From: Chrysomallon squamiferum
Lineage: Eukaryota > Mollusca > Gastropoda > Neomphalida > Peltospiridae
Assembly (NCBI GenBank): GCA_012295275.1
Contig: CM022677.1
Span: forward strand, 17,358,406 to 17,422,405
Length of the DNA: 64,000 bases
Direction: 5' to 3'
Shown here: positions 1 to 43,090 of the stretch, piece after piece
Layout: every line of letters starts with the position of its first letter
Numbering within the stretch: position 1 is the first letter of the stretch
The notes under the pieces: model-generated
What the model was told of the DNA's origin: nothing
Database searches by the model: none
Seen by the model: the letters and a program-made list of their open reading frames with translations, nothing else
Program-made: the position numbers and the translations under genes

Positions 1-338
1 AGAAAGTGATACAGCCAATGAAGGCATTTTTTTAAATGTCACCAGAAAATGCCTATTGGTATGTCATTCTATACTCCACATCATAGAGATTAAAATGAGT
101 TTCTGTGATACTGAGTTCAAAATCTCATATTTCCAAAAGGTTTGGTCTGATGAAGGTAATATTTCATAATAAGAGACCAAAATTGGTTTGATCAAATTGT
201 TTTATTTGAATAATAAGAGACCAAAATTAATTTCTATACTTTCAAATTGATTTTAATATGGAATAATAATAATTATGAGCATTATAATTACTACTAGTGC
301 TACATTACTTTAATAATAATAATAATAATAAAAAATAA

Positions 339-390
<52 letters not shown>

Positions 391-1911
391 TCGTAAAAAT
401 ATATAAAATAATAATACTGTGATTTCTAGCAGGAGAAGGAGGCAGAACAGTTTCTGAAAAAAATAATAATAATAATAATAATATTCTAATAAATATTATT
501 GAAATTATAATTTTCTTTTTTCAGATTTAAACAATTTTCAGCGTTATTTCCTAACTAATTATATTATATATTTTACTCAATTTAAATTATCACAAAAATT
601 AAAATAATATTTGTACTAATTTAAAAACAGACATTCAGTTTACTACTATTGCAGCTATTGATGCTAAAAGTACCACTACCTTTACTACCATTATGATTAC
701 TGCAATTACTACTACACTTACTAACAGCACAGCTGCTACTAATATTACTACACCTGTTACTATTACTACTATTACTTCAGTTCCTACCACTGCCACTTCT
801 CTCCCTACTGATACTACCAGAATTACTACTACCATTTCTTACTATTTCTACTAATGCTATGCTACTATTCTTTTATTTTATGTACCTGCTGGTAGCACAA
901 AAATCAAGATGTAGATAAACTTCATAACAATTCAACTCTTTAAACTGCAATAAAATATTATTATTATTATTATTATTAACATCATCATAATCGTTATAAA
1001 CGGCATAGTTTCATTAGCATCACTGTCAATACAATCGTAATGAACTGTACATTTCACATTATTTTTAATTTTTAGATCGTCATTATTATAAGCTGTACAT
1101 TTTTACAAACGTATTATTGGTGAACTGCATTTTTAACATCATAATTAACTGTAGATGTTTACCTCATTATAAATTTAATTTAATTTTTTATTTTTATTTT
1201 ATTTTAATTTTATTTTTTTTTCATTACTAAGCGCATTTTACAACAAATTATTATAAAATGTACTTTTAACATCAACTACGTTATAAATTTAAGAGTTGTC
1301 TTTTGTTATTGTTCTTTTTTATTTATCGTTTTTCTTTTTTGGAACATTTTATTTGTTTACTTATATTTACTTTTTCTTGTTTAAAACATGTGTCTGTGTG
1401 TGTGGGGGGGGTGTCTGTGCGTTGTTTAGTTTAACTGCATGAATCCTCATACTCTATTTAAAGAAAATTCTCTTGAAAACTATTAATAATTGTCAACTCA
1501 AATATTTTGTTTGCTGCAAAATAATTAAATCCCTTACCTATAAAACACTGATCCAAGTGAAATGAAAAATTAACTTGAATTTATCGAATTTAATCGACCT
1601 AAAATGATCAGCATCTCTAGATAAGTGTTTAGCAGCGACCTAAAAAGACATTTCAGATTTACATATTTCGCGCAAAAATTGCAGTCTAGATGTTTTGTGT
1701 CTGTTTAGAGCTTACTATTCGTAACAGATTCTAAATTTCTTTTCTTTTAAAAATATATATTTTTCAGTATTATTTAATTTCAGAATTTTATATAAACCAA
1801 AAATCAGTTTAATATTTCCTCTGTCATCTGACAACAGCAGACGAAAATTTTAAAGACGAATAGTATTAATAAAAAGTAAGACCCTAAATAGTTTATACTA
1901 ATAAAAAAAGA

Positions 1912-1972
<61 letters not shown>

Positions 1973-2787
1973 TTATATTAAATAAATACTCACCAATGAG
2001 AAGGAAATTTCTTTTTTTCTTCAGGTTTTATTGTTGTTGTTGTTGTTATTCTCGTCTAGGGTTATTGATTAATGTCACTAGGTTCGTTTTATTAATATTT
2101 TCTTTTGTACAGTACTCCGAAGAATAGCGGAAACTTCCGATATTGAGATGTGGACAATCCGGTTGAGATAAAAGAAATATGTTTATTTGTATGAAAAAAT
2201 CAGACAAATTTCAGATAAAATAAATTTTTCTTCTAATTTTTTTTAAATATTTTTATATGATAAATAATTTTATGTGAAATTTGTTATTCTAATTTAGCGA
2301 TAACTGTATTTAAGGTACATAACTCTGTTTGTGTGTAACAACAACGAAAAAAATAACTTCATGTTCACCGTCAAGAAGCTGAAACTTTATGAGCACAAAT
2401 GGCATGTTTTTGATCGCGGAATAAACGTCAATATATCATACACATTTTTACAGATATATGTGGTCTTAATCAAGAACTGTTTTGCTATTATTTAAGTCAC
2501 CTTCCTTTTTTTTATTTATTTTTTTATTTTATTTAAAATGTAAAGGTCAGAATTTCAAATCTTTGTTTATAATAAATATTTACAATAGACTTTTGTTTTA
2601 AATCGAGCTATGATTGGTATATAGTTTGAATTCACTAAATTATTTATTTATTTCTAAGTTATTTATTATTTATTTATTTATTACATATTTTTTCAATTAT
2701 AGGGAAAATATTTAATTACTGAACCTGAAAATATTTAATCATAGAACATTGGTACCACTGTATATATTTGTTTATTTTAATTTAATT

Positions 2788-2819
<32 letters not shown>

Positions 2820-3794
2820 CCAGTTACCAATAAAATGTTTAATTTCAATGTTTATCAATATTTTGGGATTGTTCTTTGGCCACTTCATCACAAAGTATGA
2901 CACTAACATATAACTTCTGACATATTATAAAAGCTGTACATTTCACATCACCACCAACATTATGAACTGTACATTTCTACATCATTATAAATTCTGTTTT
3001 TTTTTTACATGATTATTATAGACTGTACATTTTACTCAATTCTCTTACATCATTAATACTATTGTAAAATGCACATTATACATCATTATTACAAACTATT
3101 CATTTTGCATAATTATTATATAAACTGCATAATCATACATTATTATTTTTTAAAACTGGCATTTTTAAATCATTATTTTACACAGCCATTGCAAACTGTT
3201 CATTTTATAATAATAAAAGACACATTTTAAAAAAATTTTTTTTTTTTTTTTTTTTTTTTGTTATTTTGAAGGATTGTTTGTTGTTGTTATTTTATATTAT
3301 TTATTTGTCTTATTTAACCATTTTTTACTTTTCTACTTTTTAAAACTTAACATTTGTTTTATTTTAATTTTTTTATTTTATACAATTTAATTAAATTATT
3401 TCAAATATTCTGTTTAATCTAAATTTTCATACTAGCGGTATCTGTCAAATCAACAATTTTGTAACTTCACAATATTAAAATTTAGTCAAATCTCAGGTGA
3501 CAAGGAACTGAACCAAGTGCAAAATTAATATAAAATTATCCCAAGTTTGACAAATGTAACTGACTTAAAACGACCAGAAACTTGTTAGAATGGTATTTTC
3601 TGTTTAGTTTAATCTGTAAACCTTTTTTTTTTTTTTTTTTTTTTTTTTCGCTAAAAACCACCAGCAGATTCTATTCTGAATAGATTTTAAATTTCTTTTA
3701 TTCCAAAAAATATACATTTTCATTAATATGTCAAATAAATAAGTTAATACGAACCCAATCGCCCGGAATAAGTAATCTCAAAATGATTTTTTTT

Positions 3795-3827
<33 letters not shown>

Positions 3828-4246
3828 GTTTTGTTCGAAATTCACATATTTTGTACAGGTAATTGTATTTATTTATCTATAGCAAATTAAATAAGTTTTC
3901 CAAGTTACTTAATTTCATGTAAATACAATTAGAGTTCTTTCCCTTAGACCATTACTTTTCCTTTATCGGTAGTATTGTTGTTGGGTTGTTATGTTTTTAT
4001 TTTTTTTATTTTTTTATTTTTTCTGCTGTTGTTGTAGTTATTGTTTTGTTTGGTGTTCGTATGTCTGACATCGCTTCGGTTTTTCTGGAACGAATTATGT
4101 TCGTAACCCGAGGTCCCACTGTTTTTACGAGTTTTTAATAGAGTTGTTTCCCTTAGACCATTACTTTTCGTTTTCGACAGTTCGTTTTTGTTATTGTTAT
4201 CTGTATTTTTTAGTTGGTTTTGGTTTGTTTCTTTGTTTCGTTCTTT

Positions 4247-4297
<51 letters not shown>

Positions 4298-4739
4298 CTG
4301 TTGTTCTTTATTTATTGATTATTTGATTTATTTTTTCTGAGGTTCCCATGTGTCCAATTTTGTTTCTGTGTAAATATGTATGTTTGTATATGTGTAAGAA
4401 TTACACATTTATGATTTTTTTAGTTCTATGACCTTAGCATAATCTACTGACTAACATCTGTTATCAACAATTTAAACCAATTTGCATAACTCTAAAACGT
4501 CTGATTTCATGCATTTTTTTTTTTTTTTTTTTTTTTTTTTGCAGTTCTTTTTTAACAAACTCTGGTATCTCAAAGTAAGTTCTTTGTCTAATTTTCGTCA
4601 TCATAAAAATAAATAAATAAATAAATATTTAAATGTTCTTGCTCTGTAACAAGTTTTTAACAAAAATATTCGTAATTAGTATTCAAATTTCCAACATACC
4701 GTGAAGTTTTGTTAACAAAATAAAACCTTCCTCTCAACA
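1..4739. repeat. non-coding AT-rich region with microsatellites and an old ~1.9 kb duplication
   Basis: (AAT)n at 311-388 and 1912-1971, imperfect (TAC)n 640-860, T runs at 2790-2819, 3236-3259, 3621-3648 and 4517-4540, (TTG)n 3786-3833, (ATT)n 4249-4296. Degenerate CTGTACATTT units lie at 1020-1290 and again at 2930-3240; each is followed by similar sequence ending CAGATTCTAAATTTC-like (1725 and 3667). No gene seen. Confidence 0.6.
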
Positions 4740-5520
4740 TACCATATATACTTGTGTATAAGTCGAATTTTTGGGAGACTATATTAAGCTAATATTTTGG
4801 GGGTCGACTTATACATAGGTAATGCTTTTGTTGCTGTTGCTGAAGAGTCGCCATTTTAACTATTTTTTGCTACGGGATGCATCTAAAATAATCGCGGTCT
4901 TTCAGCTTTTCAAAAATATAATTTTATCGTATAAAACATTTTGAAAAATTAAATAACAAAACCAAATATGAATGTAAAACATGATATTCTTCCGTTTAAT
5001 GACATAAAAATACATTTTAAAGCGAGAAAACCGTCAGTACGGCGTCTTGCAATGATCTAGGAATGCAGACTTCTCTGCCAAATTGCACTAAATATCGGTC
5101 CTAATTTCATAAACAAAACTCACTTGTGTAATTGTAAAGAATTTGGTGAAATAATATTGCAATCGTCATTAATATCCACTACGGACAAATCGAAAACAAA
5201 CTAAATTTCTATAAACGTTCTGCAACAAAAATCAGTTCAACTTCTCGCCATATTTATGATACATTTAGGCTATAGCTCGTGTAATATGTATTTACGTTAT
5301 TATGGTATGTTCGTGCAAGTTACAGCTCGTGCAAGTTATGTTACAGTAGGCGTACAATGTAGGCCTTCATGGCACTGTCACACTGGTCTAAATATAGTGA
5401 CGGTGCCTGGAATCTACAGTCGACTTATACACAAGTAATACCTAAAATGACGCAATTTTTGGTCTTAAAATACACATCGACTTATACATAAGGTCGACTT
5501 GTACACAAGTATATACGGTA
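4740..5520. mobile_element. non-autonomous DNA transposon with TA target and ~27-bp terminal inverted repeats
   Basis: Left end TACCATATATACTTGTGTAT continuing AAGTCGA; right end is the inverse of TACCGTATATACTTGTGTAC continuing AAGTCGACC. The ends lie at TA dinucleotides, as for Tc1/mariner/pogo-type insertions. Sub-terminal GTCGACTTATAC motifs are repeated inside (4802 and 5420). No transposase ORF is visible. Confidence 0.7.
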
Positions 5521-5900
5521 TTTACATCAACAGTGCAGATGCTAATAAAATGATACAAAATTATTGTTAAACACCCTCTAGTTGTAACTAAATAAAATAT
5601 TATCATCTCAATTATATACCGGTCTGTCGATTTAAACATAATATTAAGCGCCATTTCAATAGTAAATTATCAATATAATTATCATATAAATGAAGTTACG
5701 CCCTAGACGTATTTTAATAACTTTTATAATTTTAATAACATGACGGCGTGCTTTATCTAGTTTATAAGCATATAAAATTCGAATTGATTTTAATGCATTA
5801 ATCTGCTCCCTTAAGCATTTCTAGCATGAACTTTATTTTTATTTATTTATTTTTAATAAATTATTACTTCTCAGGAATGTTATTACTATTATTATAGTTA

Positions 5901-6245
5901 ATGTTATCACGCCGTATGATAATTTTAATATTACTGATGACCCTCAGTTTCACGAACCTCGTTTTTCCGAACTTCGGGGAATACGGATCAAATCTGAAGA
6001 AAAAAAGAAAACCCCAAATTTGGACTGAACGCCATATCACAGATACGGACCGGCTTTTCGTGAAGTGTCCGCTTGAAACCTTATATCAAAATGTATACGA
6101 TCGCGACAAAGCTCTCTCAACCAAGACAAGAATATGTTTCTACAATAATTTCTCTTATTTTTATTTCATTTCATTTATTTTATTAATTTTTTTATTTGTT
6201 TATAGAGAATTTTTTTTTTTTGTTTCTAGATTACTTAACCAATAA
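5901..6245 (+). other. unrecognised ORF, 114 codons, N-terminal hydrophobic segment
   Basis: MLSRRMIILILLMTLSF looks like a signal peptide, followed by a basic patch (KKKRK) and a mixed-composition stretch to about residue 80; the end is low-complexity T-rich sequence. No domain recognised and no splice partner evident. Could be a decayed exon or chance. Confidence 0.2.
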
Positions 6246-6292
6246 TGTTACTAATTACTATTTCATATATTAGAGTTCTTTCCCTTAGACCA

Positions 6293-6325
<33 letters not shown>

Positions 6326-6357
6326 GTTGGTTCTTTTTGGCTTTGTTTTGTTTCTTT

Positions 6358-6404
<47 letters not shown>

Positions 6405-7004
6405 GCTGTTGTTGATTATTTTTCTATTTATTTTTTACATTACAAATAACCATCCAAAACTAATAAACTTCACCCATCCTAGCACTGCATTTGTCTAATG
6501 TTTAATGTTTCATTCGCGGAATCCCGGTCTTTTCCGGATCTGTGATTCCCCCCCCACCCCGTTTATCTGTGAAATCGAGGCTCAACAGTACAGCGTTTTT
6601 AATATCAGTCCTTTTGTTACTGATGCTTCTAGTAAATAAAACGCCAAGGTTGTCAAGAAGTTATCTCTGTGAACAAATTGCTTGCTGATAAACTACACTT
6701 TAATTTCATGCATACTCATCTAAAATCTGTTACGGTATTCATTAACTGATTAGTTATTTACGTACTATTTACTGCGACTCAATATTCAGCATATAGCAGT
6801 GAAAGAAAATTGATATAAAATGAGTTGTCTCTCTTGCTGTGAAAAATTAGAATGTGGAAACATCATTTTCAGTAATAATTTCTAAATCTTCTACATGCTG
6901 TCCAGATAAAGTCAGATTTTTAAGAATATAAAAAAAATTAAAAATTCTTGGTGTAATAAATATTTATTTTCTTTTTTTTCTTCTTTTTGCTTTTTCTTCT
7001 TTTT

Positions 7005-7045
<41 letters not shown>

Positions 7046-7312
7046 CTATTTTTTTCTTTTTTTTCCTTTTGTTCCGTTTTTTTTTTTTTTTAAATACAAT
7101 AATAATTATAATACAAATATAAAAAATCGAAAATTCGTCTTAAACATAAATCAAAATATTTTTAATTTTCAGTGTTATATATTTATATATTCTTTATTTT
7201 ATTTTATTTTTTTATTTTTTTTTTTTTTATTATAAATATATATTTTTTTATTGTAACGTCACAGAGTGCGTTGCTTATGTTTGTCGAATATTTCAGCGGT
7301 TTTCTTTATTTC

Positions 7313-7373
<61 letters not shown>

Positions 7374-7443
7374 AATATCACACAGGTCTCTTTTGATTTT
7401 TCTTTGCACAGTTATGAAGTTAAAAACAGACTTCGTTGATTTC
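6246..7443. repeat. intergenic low-complexity stretch downstream of NOX5
   Basis: T runs 6297-6325 and 6995-7100, (ATT)n 6360-6403 and 7317-7369, otherwise AT-rich. NOX5 3' UTR presumably lies in 7200-7443. No independent gene seen. Confidence 0.6.
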
Positions 7444-36345
<28,902 letters not shown>

Positions 36346-36599
36346 CTTGATAGTCCGTCACTGAAGAAAAGATATGTGTACCACTTTGCTATATATATTA
36401 ATAATATATAATATTTTTAGAAACAGTTCTCTATCTACACATAATGCATACTTGATAACGAAGATGATGATGATAAAAACAGTACTAATATTACTAATAT
36501 TACTAAAAGTAATTATTCCCAATGAAGAGAAAGAAAAAAGAAGAATTCGATAACATGACAATAGCAAGGACAACAATACTAATTTTAACAAAAGCAGTT

Positions 36600-36919
36600 G
36601 TTCATAGGGAAGGTAATAGTAGTAGTAGCAGTAGCTGTTGTAGCATAGTAATAGAAATAGCAGAATAGTAGTTGTAGTAGACTACTAGCAGTAGTAGTAA
36701 TGGTGGAAATAGTAACAGAATGGTATTTTAGCAGTATTAGTTGTAGATAATAGTGATAGTACTAGTAGAAGTGATAGCAGTGTAGTAGTCGTGGTGGTGT
36801 GGTAGAAGTAGCGGTAGTAGTAGTAGTTGTTGTTGTAGTAGTAGTAATACTTGTAATAGAGGAAATGTACATATGACGTGGAGGTAGTAATATTTTTCTG
36901 TTGAAATAACTATTGTGAC

Positions 36920-36954
<35 letters not shown>

Positions 36955-37005
36955 AAGGAGGTGTAGTAGTAGTAGTCATAATAGTAGTAGTAGTAAAGGG
37001 TGTTG
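36600..37005. repeat. imperfect GTA/TAG trinucleotide region upstream of NOX5 exon 1
   Basis: Interrupted GTA repeats, purest at 36921-36952. Confidence 0.85.
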
Positions 37006-37065
37006 TACTAATGAACGTAACTATGATATGTCGATGTTAATGTCGTCGTTATTTTGTTATCTTAC

Positions 37066-37136
37066 CTACAAAAGAAATCACTTCAGCTGTGTCTCCTGTT
37101 TTTTTCTGTGATTCTTTCCTTTGAAGCAGAAACTCA
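37066..37136 (-). other. possible NOX5 upstream exon (5' UTR or alternative N-terminus)
   Basis: Bounded by a good acceptor (TTTATTCTTTAG) and donor (TTTGTAG|GTAAGA). One frame is open (FLLQRKESQKKTGDTAEV) and ends in phase 1, which would join in frame only to the alternative acceptor at 36327. Joined to the main acceptor at 36361 it stops quickly, so it may instead be non-coding. Transcript evidence is needed. Confidence 0.35.
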
Positions 37137-37139
37137 CTA

Positions 37140-37409
37140 AAGAATAAAACAATTTCACAGTGTGTGACTCACAAAACAAAACACGTGTTAACAGGAGCAG
37201 TACATAAATCAGTGAATGCAGGACAACAGAAGTAATCTCTGTATACAACAACAAACTGGCAAATAAAAAGCTAATTATTTCATGTAGGACATTAATTTGT
37301 AGAAAACTATAACGAGAAAAATGGATAGTTATAGACTATTAAAAGTCTGTATGAACTATTTTTATATACATACATACATACATATATTTATATATATATA
37401 TATATATAT

Positions 37410-37464
<55 letters not shown>

Positions 37465-37502
37465 CATACATAAAAACAGACACACGCACACCCTCACGCA
37501 TG

Positions 37503-37544
<42 letters not shown>

Positions 37545-38160
37545 ACACAGAGACAATAACAACAAAAAATAAAAAGCAGCAATAATAATAGCCAGAAGGT
37601 GATCAAAAAAAAATTAGAAATACATTCAACATTAACACATAAATACATTTATACATATACCGGGAAACATACAAACAGCTACATAGCTCAAACACGCATA
37701 CATGTAAACACACACAACACACAAACACAAACACACAGATATACACCATACATATACAAAAACATCTACATTCACACGAAATTTCATACACGTAGAAACA
37801 TACGTACATCCACACGTACATACATACATAAACAAATACATAGAAACACATATAATGCATAAACACGCGCGCGCACACACTCAACAGATATATATATACA
37901 TACATACATACACACATACAGAAATTATTTAGACAATCTGAGACATACATACACATAAAGGAAAAAAGAGAGAAACAGAAACAGAAAAATCTCAAGAAGA
38001 AAGACAAACGAAAAAACAAAAAATTAATATCAGAAATTAACTTAAGAAACGAATACTCAACCTTGACAGCTAACACCCTTCTATTGAAAGAATAACAACA
38101 ACCTATCCTCCAGTTAATAACAAACGATTTTCTTTTTATCAAATCAACACACAGCATAGC
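37140..38160. repeat. intergenic: (TA)n, (GT)n and CA/CATA-rich sequence
   Basis: (TA)n 37376-37460, (GT)n 37505-37541, CATA/CACA-rich 37620-37925. No gene seen; minus ORFs here are repeat-derived. Confidence 0.8.
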
Positions 38161-38345
38161 AGACCCAGTAATTACCCTAGAGGGTGGTTCAGGAATTGAC
38201 CTTAAATAAAAATAAAAAAATTCATTACAATTTCGTAAGGACAGGTTCACAAAACATCCGGGTAGCCAATTTTCCCCTAACACCCTCCATTTTGTTTCTG
38301 GAAACGCCACTGGTACAATTTACAGCAAGCTTCAGTGGGAAGGTT
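38161..38345. mobile_element. transposon-end-like segment (inverse begins CCAGTGGCGTTTCCAG)
   Basis: On the minus strand it reads CCAGTGGCGTTTCCAGAAAC then a G-rich run, similar in style to the segment at 41580. A 235-codon minus ORF that starts here continues into CA-repeat sequence and is not a gene. Confidence 0.3.
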
Positions 38346-38852
38346 TATAATAAAAGGCAACACGGACGATAACAAAAGGATTTAAGGGGCGGTGAAGACA
38401 AGGTTTTGTTTCGTGTTTAATCATGGTTCACCAGCGTGTGTGAACTGTTCATTTTCATGCATGAACACGGAAAAAAAAAAAAAAAAAAAACACACAGGTA
38501 ACGGTCTAAGTCGTAAGTTAATGGGCTTAATAAATTGTGAGGTGAGTGAAACAGCTTAACAAGTGGCAGTCGAAAAGGATAATAAATGAAAGAAAAAAAA
38601 GAATAAAATAAAGCGTTATAAAAAGGCTTTGCCCAGTTAAATTTTTTTTTCCTTTTATTATTATTATTTTTACTGTTTCTTTTTTTTTTTTTTTTTTTTT
38701 TTTTTTTCTTATTTTCAGGTTGTTGGCTTTTTTTTTTTTTGATTTTTTAATTTATTTCTTTTTAGCTCCATATTTATTCCTTAGTTTTTCTTGTCGTTGT
38801 GTTTTTTCTTCTTCTCCTTCTTCGTCTTCTTCTTCTTGTTATTATTATTATT

Positions 38853-38885
<33 letters not shown>

Positions 38886-39734
38886 GCTTCTGCTTTACAC
38901 CGGGTGATTTATATATAATATTCAACCTTAAAAACTGATAAATCACAATTTCAATATTATTTGTTTAAATTTTCTTTTCAAGATGTTCCTCTTGCTACTT
39001 CTAGAAAAAAACACAGTATTTATTTTTATTAGTAGTAATAGTAGTAATCGTTGTAGTAGAAGTAGTAGTAGTAGTAGTAGTAACTGTTCGTTTGCATTAT
39101 TAGATAGATTAAATATAATTAGATTTTACGCATTTCAAGTTTTCAATCAGATTAGTCTGTTATTACATATGTAACATTTCCTAATACTGATTATACTACT
39201 TTCTATATAACTTCCTCTATCTTTTAATCTCTCTCGGTTTCAATCGTTCGTCATTTCTAATTTATACAGAATATACTGTATAGAAGACACTATCATTAAA
39301 TCTGTTTTAATACGCATGCCCAAGCCATAGCGTCAAGCGGTATATTGTTTTGTATGTGAAACATCTGTCCCCTATTTTAATATTAAAATCATTAGACTAT
39401 AACGCTTTGTTCGCTCATCTGTAATTAATTTGTTTTAATAAATAAATAAAATCTACACGATTGTTGTCGTTATTAGAATTATTTAGATTTGTTTTGATTA
39501 TTTCAATATAAAAGTAAATAAAAATGATGACATGTCATTATATCTGTATTATAATTATTTACTGTTTTTATATATTTCTGATTTCGATAATATATTTTCT
39601 AGGTTAATTTACATACAAAAGCATACACAAACACACAGATACACACATATAAAAATACACACACAAACACACACACAAACACACTTGATATTTCTATAAC
39701 AGGCCATTTATTTTTGATTAACTAATTTTATATT

Positions 39735-39819
<85 letters not shown>

Positions 39820-40017
39820 GGTATTTTATTGTCAAATTTTATATTCCAAATCTCTCTCTCTCTCTCTTTAATAACAATATATTTCACTTTTATACAATCA
39901 CTTTTATTTTGTTTATGTTTATCCTAGCTAGTTATCCTATGATTAAATAATAACAAAAGACTAAATTACATATTTTATATAGATCTCTCTCAAACACTCA
40001 TACTCGCACATAATCTA

Positions 40018-40100
<83 letters not shown>

Positions 40101-40404
40101 TTAATATGGAATCTGTTGTAAATATCCTTATCGTCGAGATAAACAATGATTACTAAATACTAATTTTAGATTCTGCAAACAGCGTCTAATATAATAAATG
40201 CAAATGATATTCTATGTACTTATCTTTCTGCGCTATTAGTTAATGATTTATATGTAGATATCAGATGCAATATAACAAAGTTATTAAACAGTGATACTTT
40301 TGTCAGATAAAATTTAGTATTTGATTAATATGCTTCCTCTTTAGAAAAATATTGTTTCAGTTATTTTTATTTATTAATTTCTTCTTCTTCTTCTTTTCTT
40401 CTTT

Positions 40405-40435
<31 letters not shown>

Positions 40436-40554
40436 TTATTATTATTATTATTATTATTATACTACCATTACTAGGTCTATATCAATAATAATAATTGTAG
40501 TAATAGTTGTAGTAGCTATTACTATGGTTGTGATTATTATTATTATTATTAACA

Positions 40555-40594
<40 letters not shown>

Positions 40595-40831
40595 CATTAT
40601 TATTATTATTGTTGTTGTTATTGTTATTATTATTGTTGTTATTATTATAATCATCATCGTCATCATCATTCTAATTATATTTTAATGTTTTATCGTAATT
40701 ATTATTCTTTCATATAATAAAATATAAAATATTATTAAATTTAAAAAGGAAAATAAAATTAAAATAAAATGAAAAACGAATGGATCATATTGAAAAAAAT
40801 ACTTAAACTGTGCAAGTGTGCCTTTTATGTG

Positions 40832-40905
<74 letters not shown>

Positions 40906-41579
40906 TTTGAATATGATCATTACTGTCGTCTGTAACAATTTGGATCTTAAAACTTCCCTTATTAAATAAGACGTAAAATTTTAACACATCCAAAATTTTC
41001 CTCTAAAAGATTTATCTGCAGAATCTATTTAATATAAACTTATATCAGATTATTATCCTGCCTAAAACACTAACTCTGTCGTTTGTGTCTTCGACTAAAC
41101 TGAAATTACATAGCTAATGTTATACACGTAATAATAACCTTTCTTTGATAACCTAACGATATTACAGTGTTTCGACACTATCAGATCCGATGATAACCGA
41201 AGTCATATGGTGATTATCCGAGACTGATAACTTATTACGTCACTGATATTTTTTTACGATGACCTTAATCTAAGAAAGAAGGCAGAACTTAACAAAGTTT
41301 GTGGTGAACAGGAAAATAAGTAATATTTAGAAAAGACTGCACGAAAAGGTTTGTTGTGGTTTTAAATGTTTTAAAAGCAATAAAGCAATAAATAAATAAA
41401 TAAATAAATAAACATATATACATACATACAAACAAATATATATATATAACATAAAAAAGGAAAGAAAGAAAGAATAAATAAACAATTAAATAAATAAATA
41501 AAATATTTCAACGAATTCTTTCTTCAATACAACTTAACGTAACCATTTAACAATCAAATTATTTTGTTTTTTGTTTTGA
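38346..41579. repeat. intergenic region rich in microsatellites
   Basis: A run 38469-38490, T runs 38680-38707, TTC/TTA/TTG 38800-38886, TAG 39030-39082, (TC)n 39740-39818 and 40020-40096, TTC/ATT 40379-40460 and 40530-40660, (GA)n 40838-40901, AAAT 41390-41412. The motif TTTTATATTCCAAATCTCTC occurs twice (39727 and 39837), a local duplication of the (TC)n flank. No gene seen. Confidence 0.75.
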
Positions 41580-41960
41580 TCGCTATTCAGAGGCGTACCT
41601 TGGTCGAAAGTGCTCGGGGGGTAAGGCAAGTGTATTCCGCACTCTAACCCGTGGAAATAAGCCATCAACAAGCCCCTTCCACTGGCCACGCCCTTATATA
41701 CCCGCTCACACTAACCCACTGTCGATATTGCAATAAACAAAAAAAGGAAACCCGCCGTTTGACAAAGTTACAGATAAAGTCAAAATGACACAACAGCACG
41801 CATTCACCATGACCTTTGACAGTACAGCTGTGACGTATGACCCGGTCATTGACATGACGTACGTAAAACGCTGAGCAACAAATCTGAGCAAACCAATAAC
41901 ATACCTTATTAGGTTGTAACCTCACAGAGAGAGTGCGTCAGATTATTTGTCGTTTATATT
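41580..41960. mobile_element. GC-richer insertion-like segment beginning CAGAGGCGTACCTTGG
   Basis: The opening CAGAGGCGTACCTTGG followed by GGGGGGTAAGG resembles conserved ends of interspersed DNA transposons in marine invertebrates. Composition differs sharply from both flanks and the interior has no convincing ORF. Confidence 0.35.
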
Positions 41961-41981
41961 ATAGCGGGTTTTCTTTATTTC

Positions 41982-42034
<53 letters not shown>

Positions 42035-42775
42035 TTATTTTATTTCATTTCATTTCATTTATTAATGTTAAAAAGTTTGTTTTTAATTTATTGTTATCAA
42101 TCATCTTCATATCATTATTTTATTTTATTTTTTTTTATTTTTATTTTTTTTTATTCTTTTATTTTTTTATTTTATTTTTTTTTATTTTTTTTTTTTTTTT
42201 TATTTTTTTGCTGTTGTTGTTAAGTTTTTTTTTAGTGTTTCTTTTTTGGTGGGGTACTTTATTTATTTTTATTTGTATTAGTAAATGTTATATCTTCTGT
42301 TTTGTAAACGTAGATAAAACAATAATAAATGAAAATAATGACTGAAAGAAGCAAATTAAATGTGTAGAATTATTCGTTACTGTCGCGGATCATATATACA
42401 TACAACATGCACACAAACACACATTATGCAAATATATAAATACAAACATATATTACAAACATGCACAGACACACACACACATGCATACATACACCCATCC
42501 ATCCATCCATAATGTTGCCTTCGGAGTACGGGCTAACGGATACCATACGTTCGAGTCGCGTCAGCGGCATCTGACGGGTTTGTGAGGTCGTGATTGGACT
42601 TTGTCCTCCTGCGCCAGTGCGTTCCCGAATATTGTCTATGTGCAGAGTCTATTCAAACGTACTAAGACAGAGAATATTCAAAACCTAAAACACACACACA
42701 CACGCACGTACACACACACATACACACATACATACATATACATCCAAAACAAACGTGTGTGTGTGTTTCGATTAT

Positions 42776-42806
<31 letters not shown>

Positions 42807-43090
42807 CATACATACACAATATAATATTCTGTCATTACACAGTTTCAAGCTAACTGCTACAATGATTCCAAAGCTAATAATAACCAGCTAATCTGTACAC
42901 GACAGTATCAATAAAATAATTTACAAAATATCCACGCGAATAAATTTCTTTGTGCTCGTAGCAGACGAGTCACCCAGTCACCCTCTCATATTCACCTCAA
43001 ACTGAAGGCTGCAGAAGTGCACGTGTCACTATTTACACGCGTAAACAAATGAGTCGTCATTTTGAACACATGTTGCTCTTTTCTCTGGTG
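41961..43090. repeat. intergenic: (ATT)n, T-rich, CA and ACAT repeats
   Basis: (ATT)n 41983-42033, T-rich 42120-42235, CA/ACAC 42400-42500 and 42685-42740, (ACAT)n 42770-42815; the last ~150 bp are the candidate promoter of the secreted-protein gene. Confidence 0.75.
42505..42650. mobile_element. possible tRNA-derived SINE remnant
   Basis: A short GC-rich island between CA repeats containing ACGTTCGAGTCGCG, which resembles a tRNA B box (GTTCGANTC). No clear A box, tail or target duplication. Confidence 0.2.

Larger units (their letters stand above)
3930..6410. repeat. three dispersed copies of a CCCTTAGACCATTACTTTT segment
   Basis: AGAGTTCTTTCCCTTAGACC plus ATTACTTTT occurs near 3931, 4140 and 6271. 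The second and third continue similarly (GTTGGTT..TTGTTTCTTTTCATTATT) into (ATT)n, so about 150 bp is shared. The transposon at 4740-5520 lies between the second and third. Confidence 0.7.

Noticed and set aside
37603-38310. 235-codon minus-strand ORF
   Set aside because: Most of it is CA/CATA repeat sequence; the start lies in a transposon-end-like segment and no domain is visible.
41665-41925. 86-codon minus-strand ORF in a GC-richer segment
   Set aside because: No domain or splice context; the segment looks like a mobile element.
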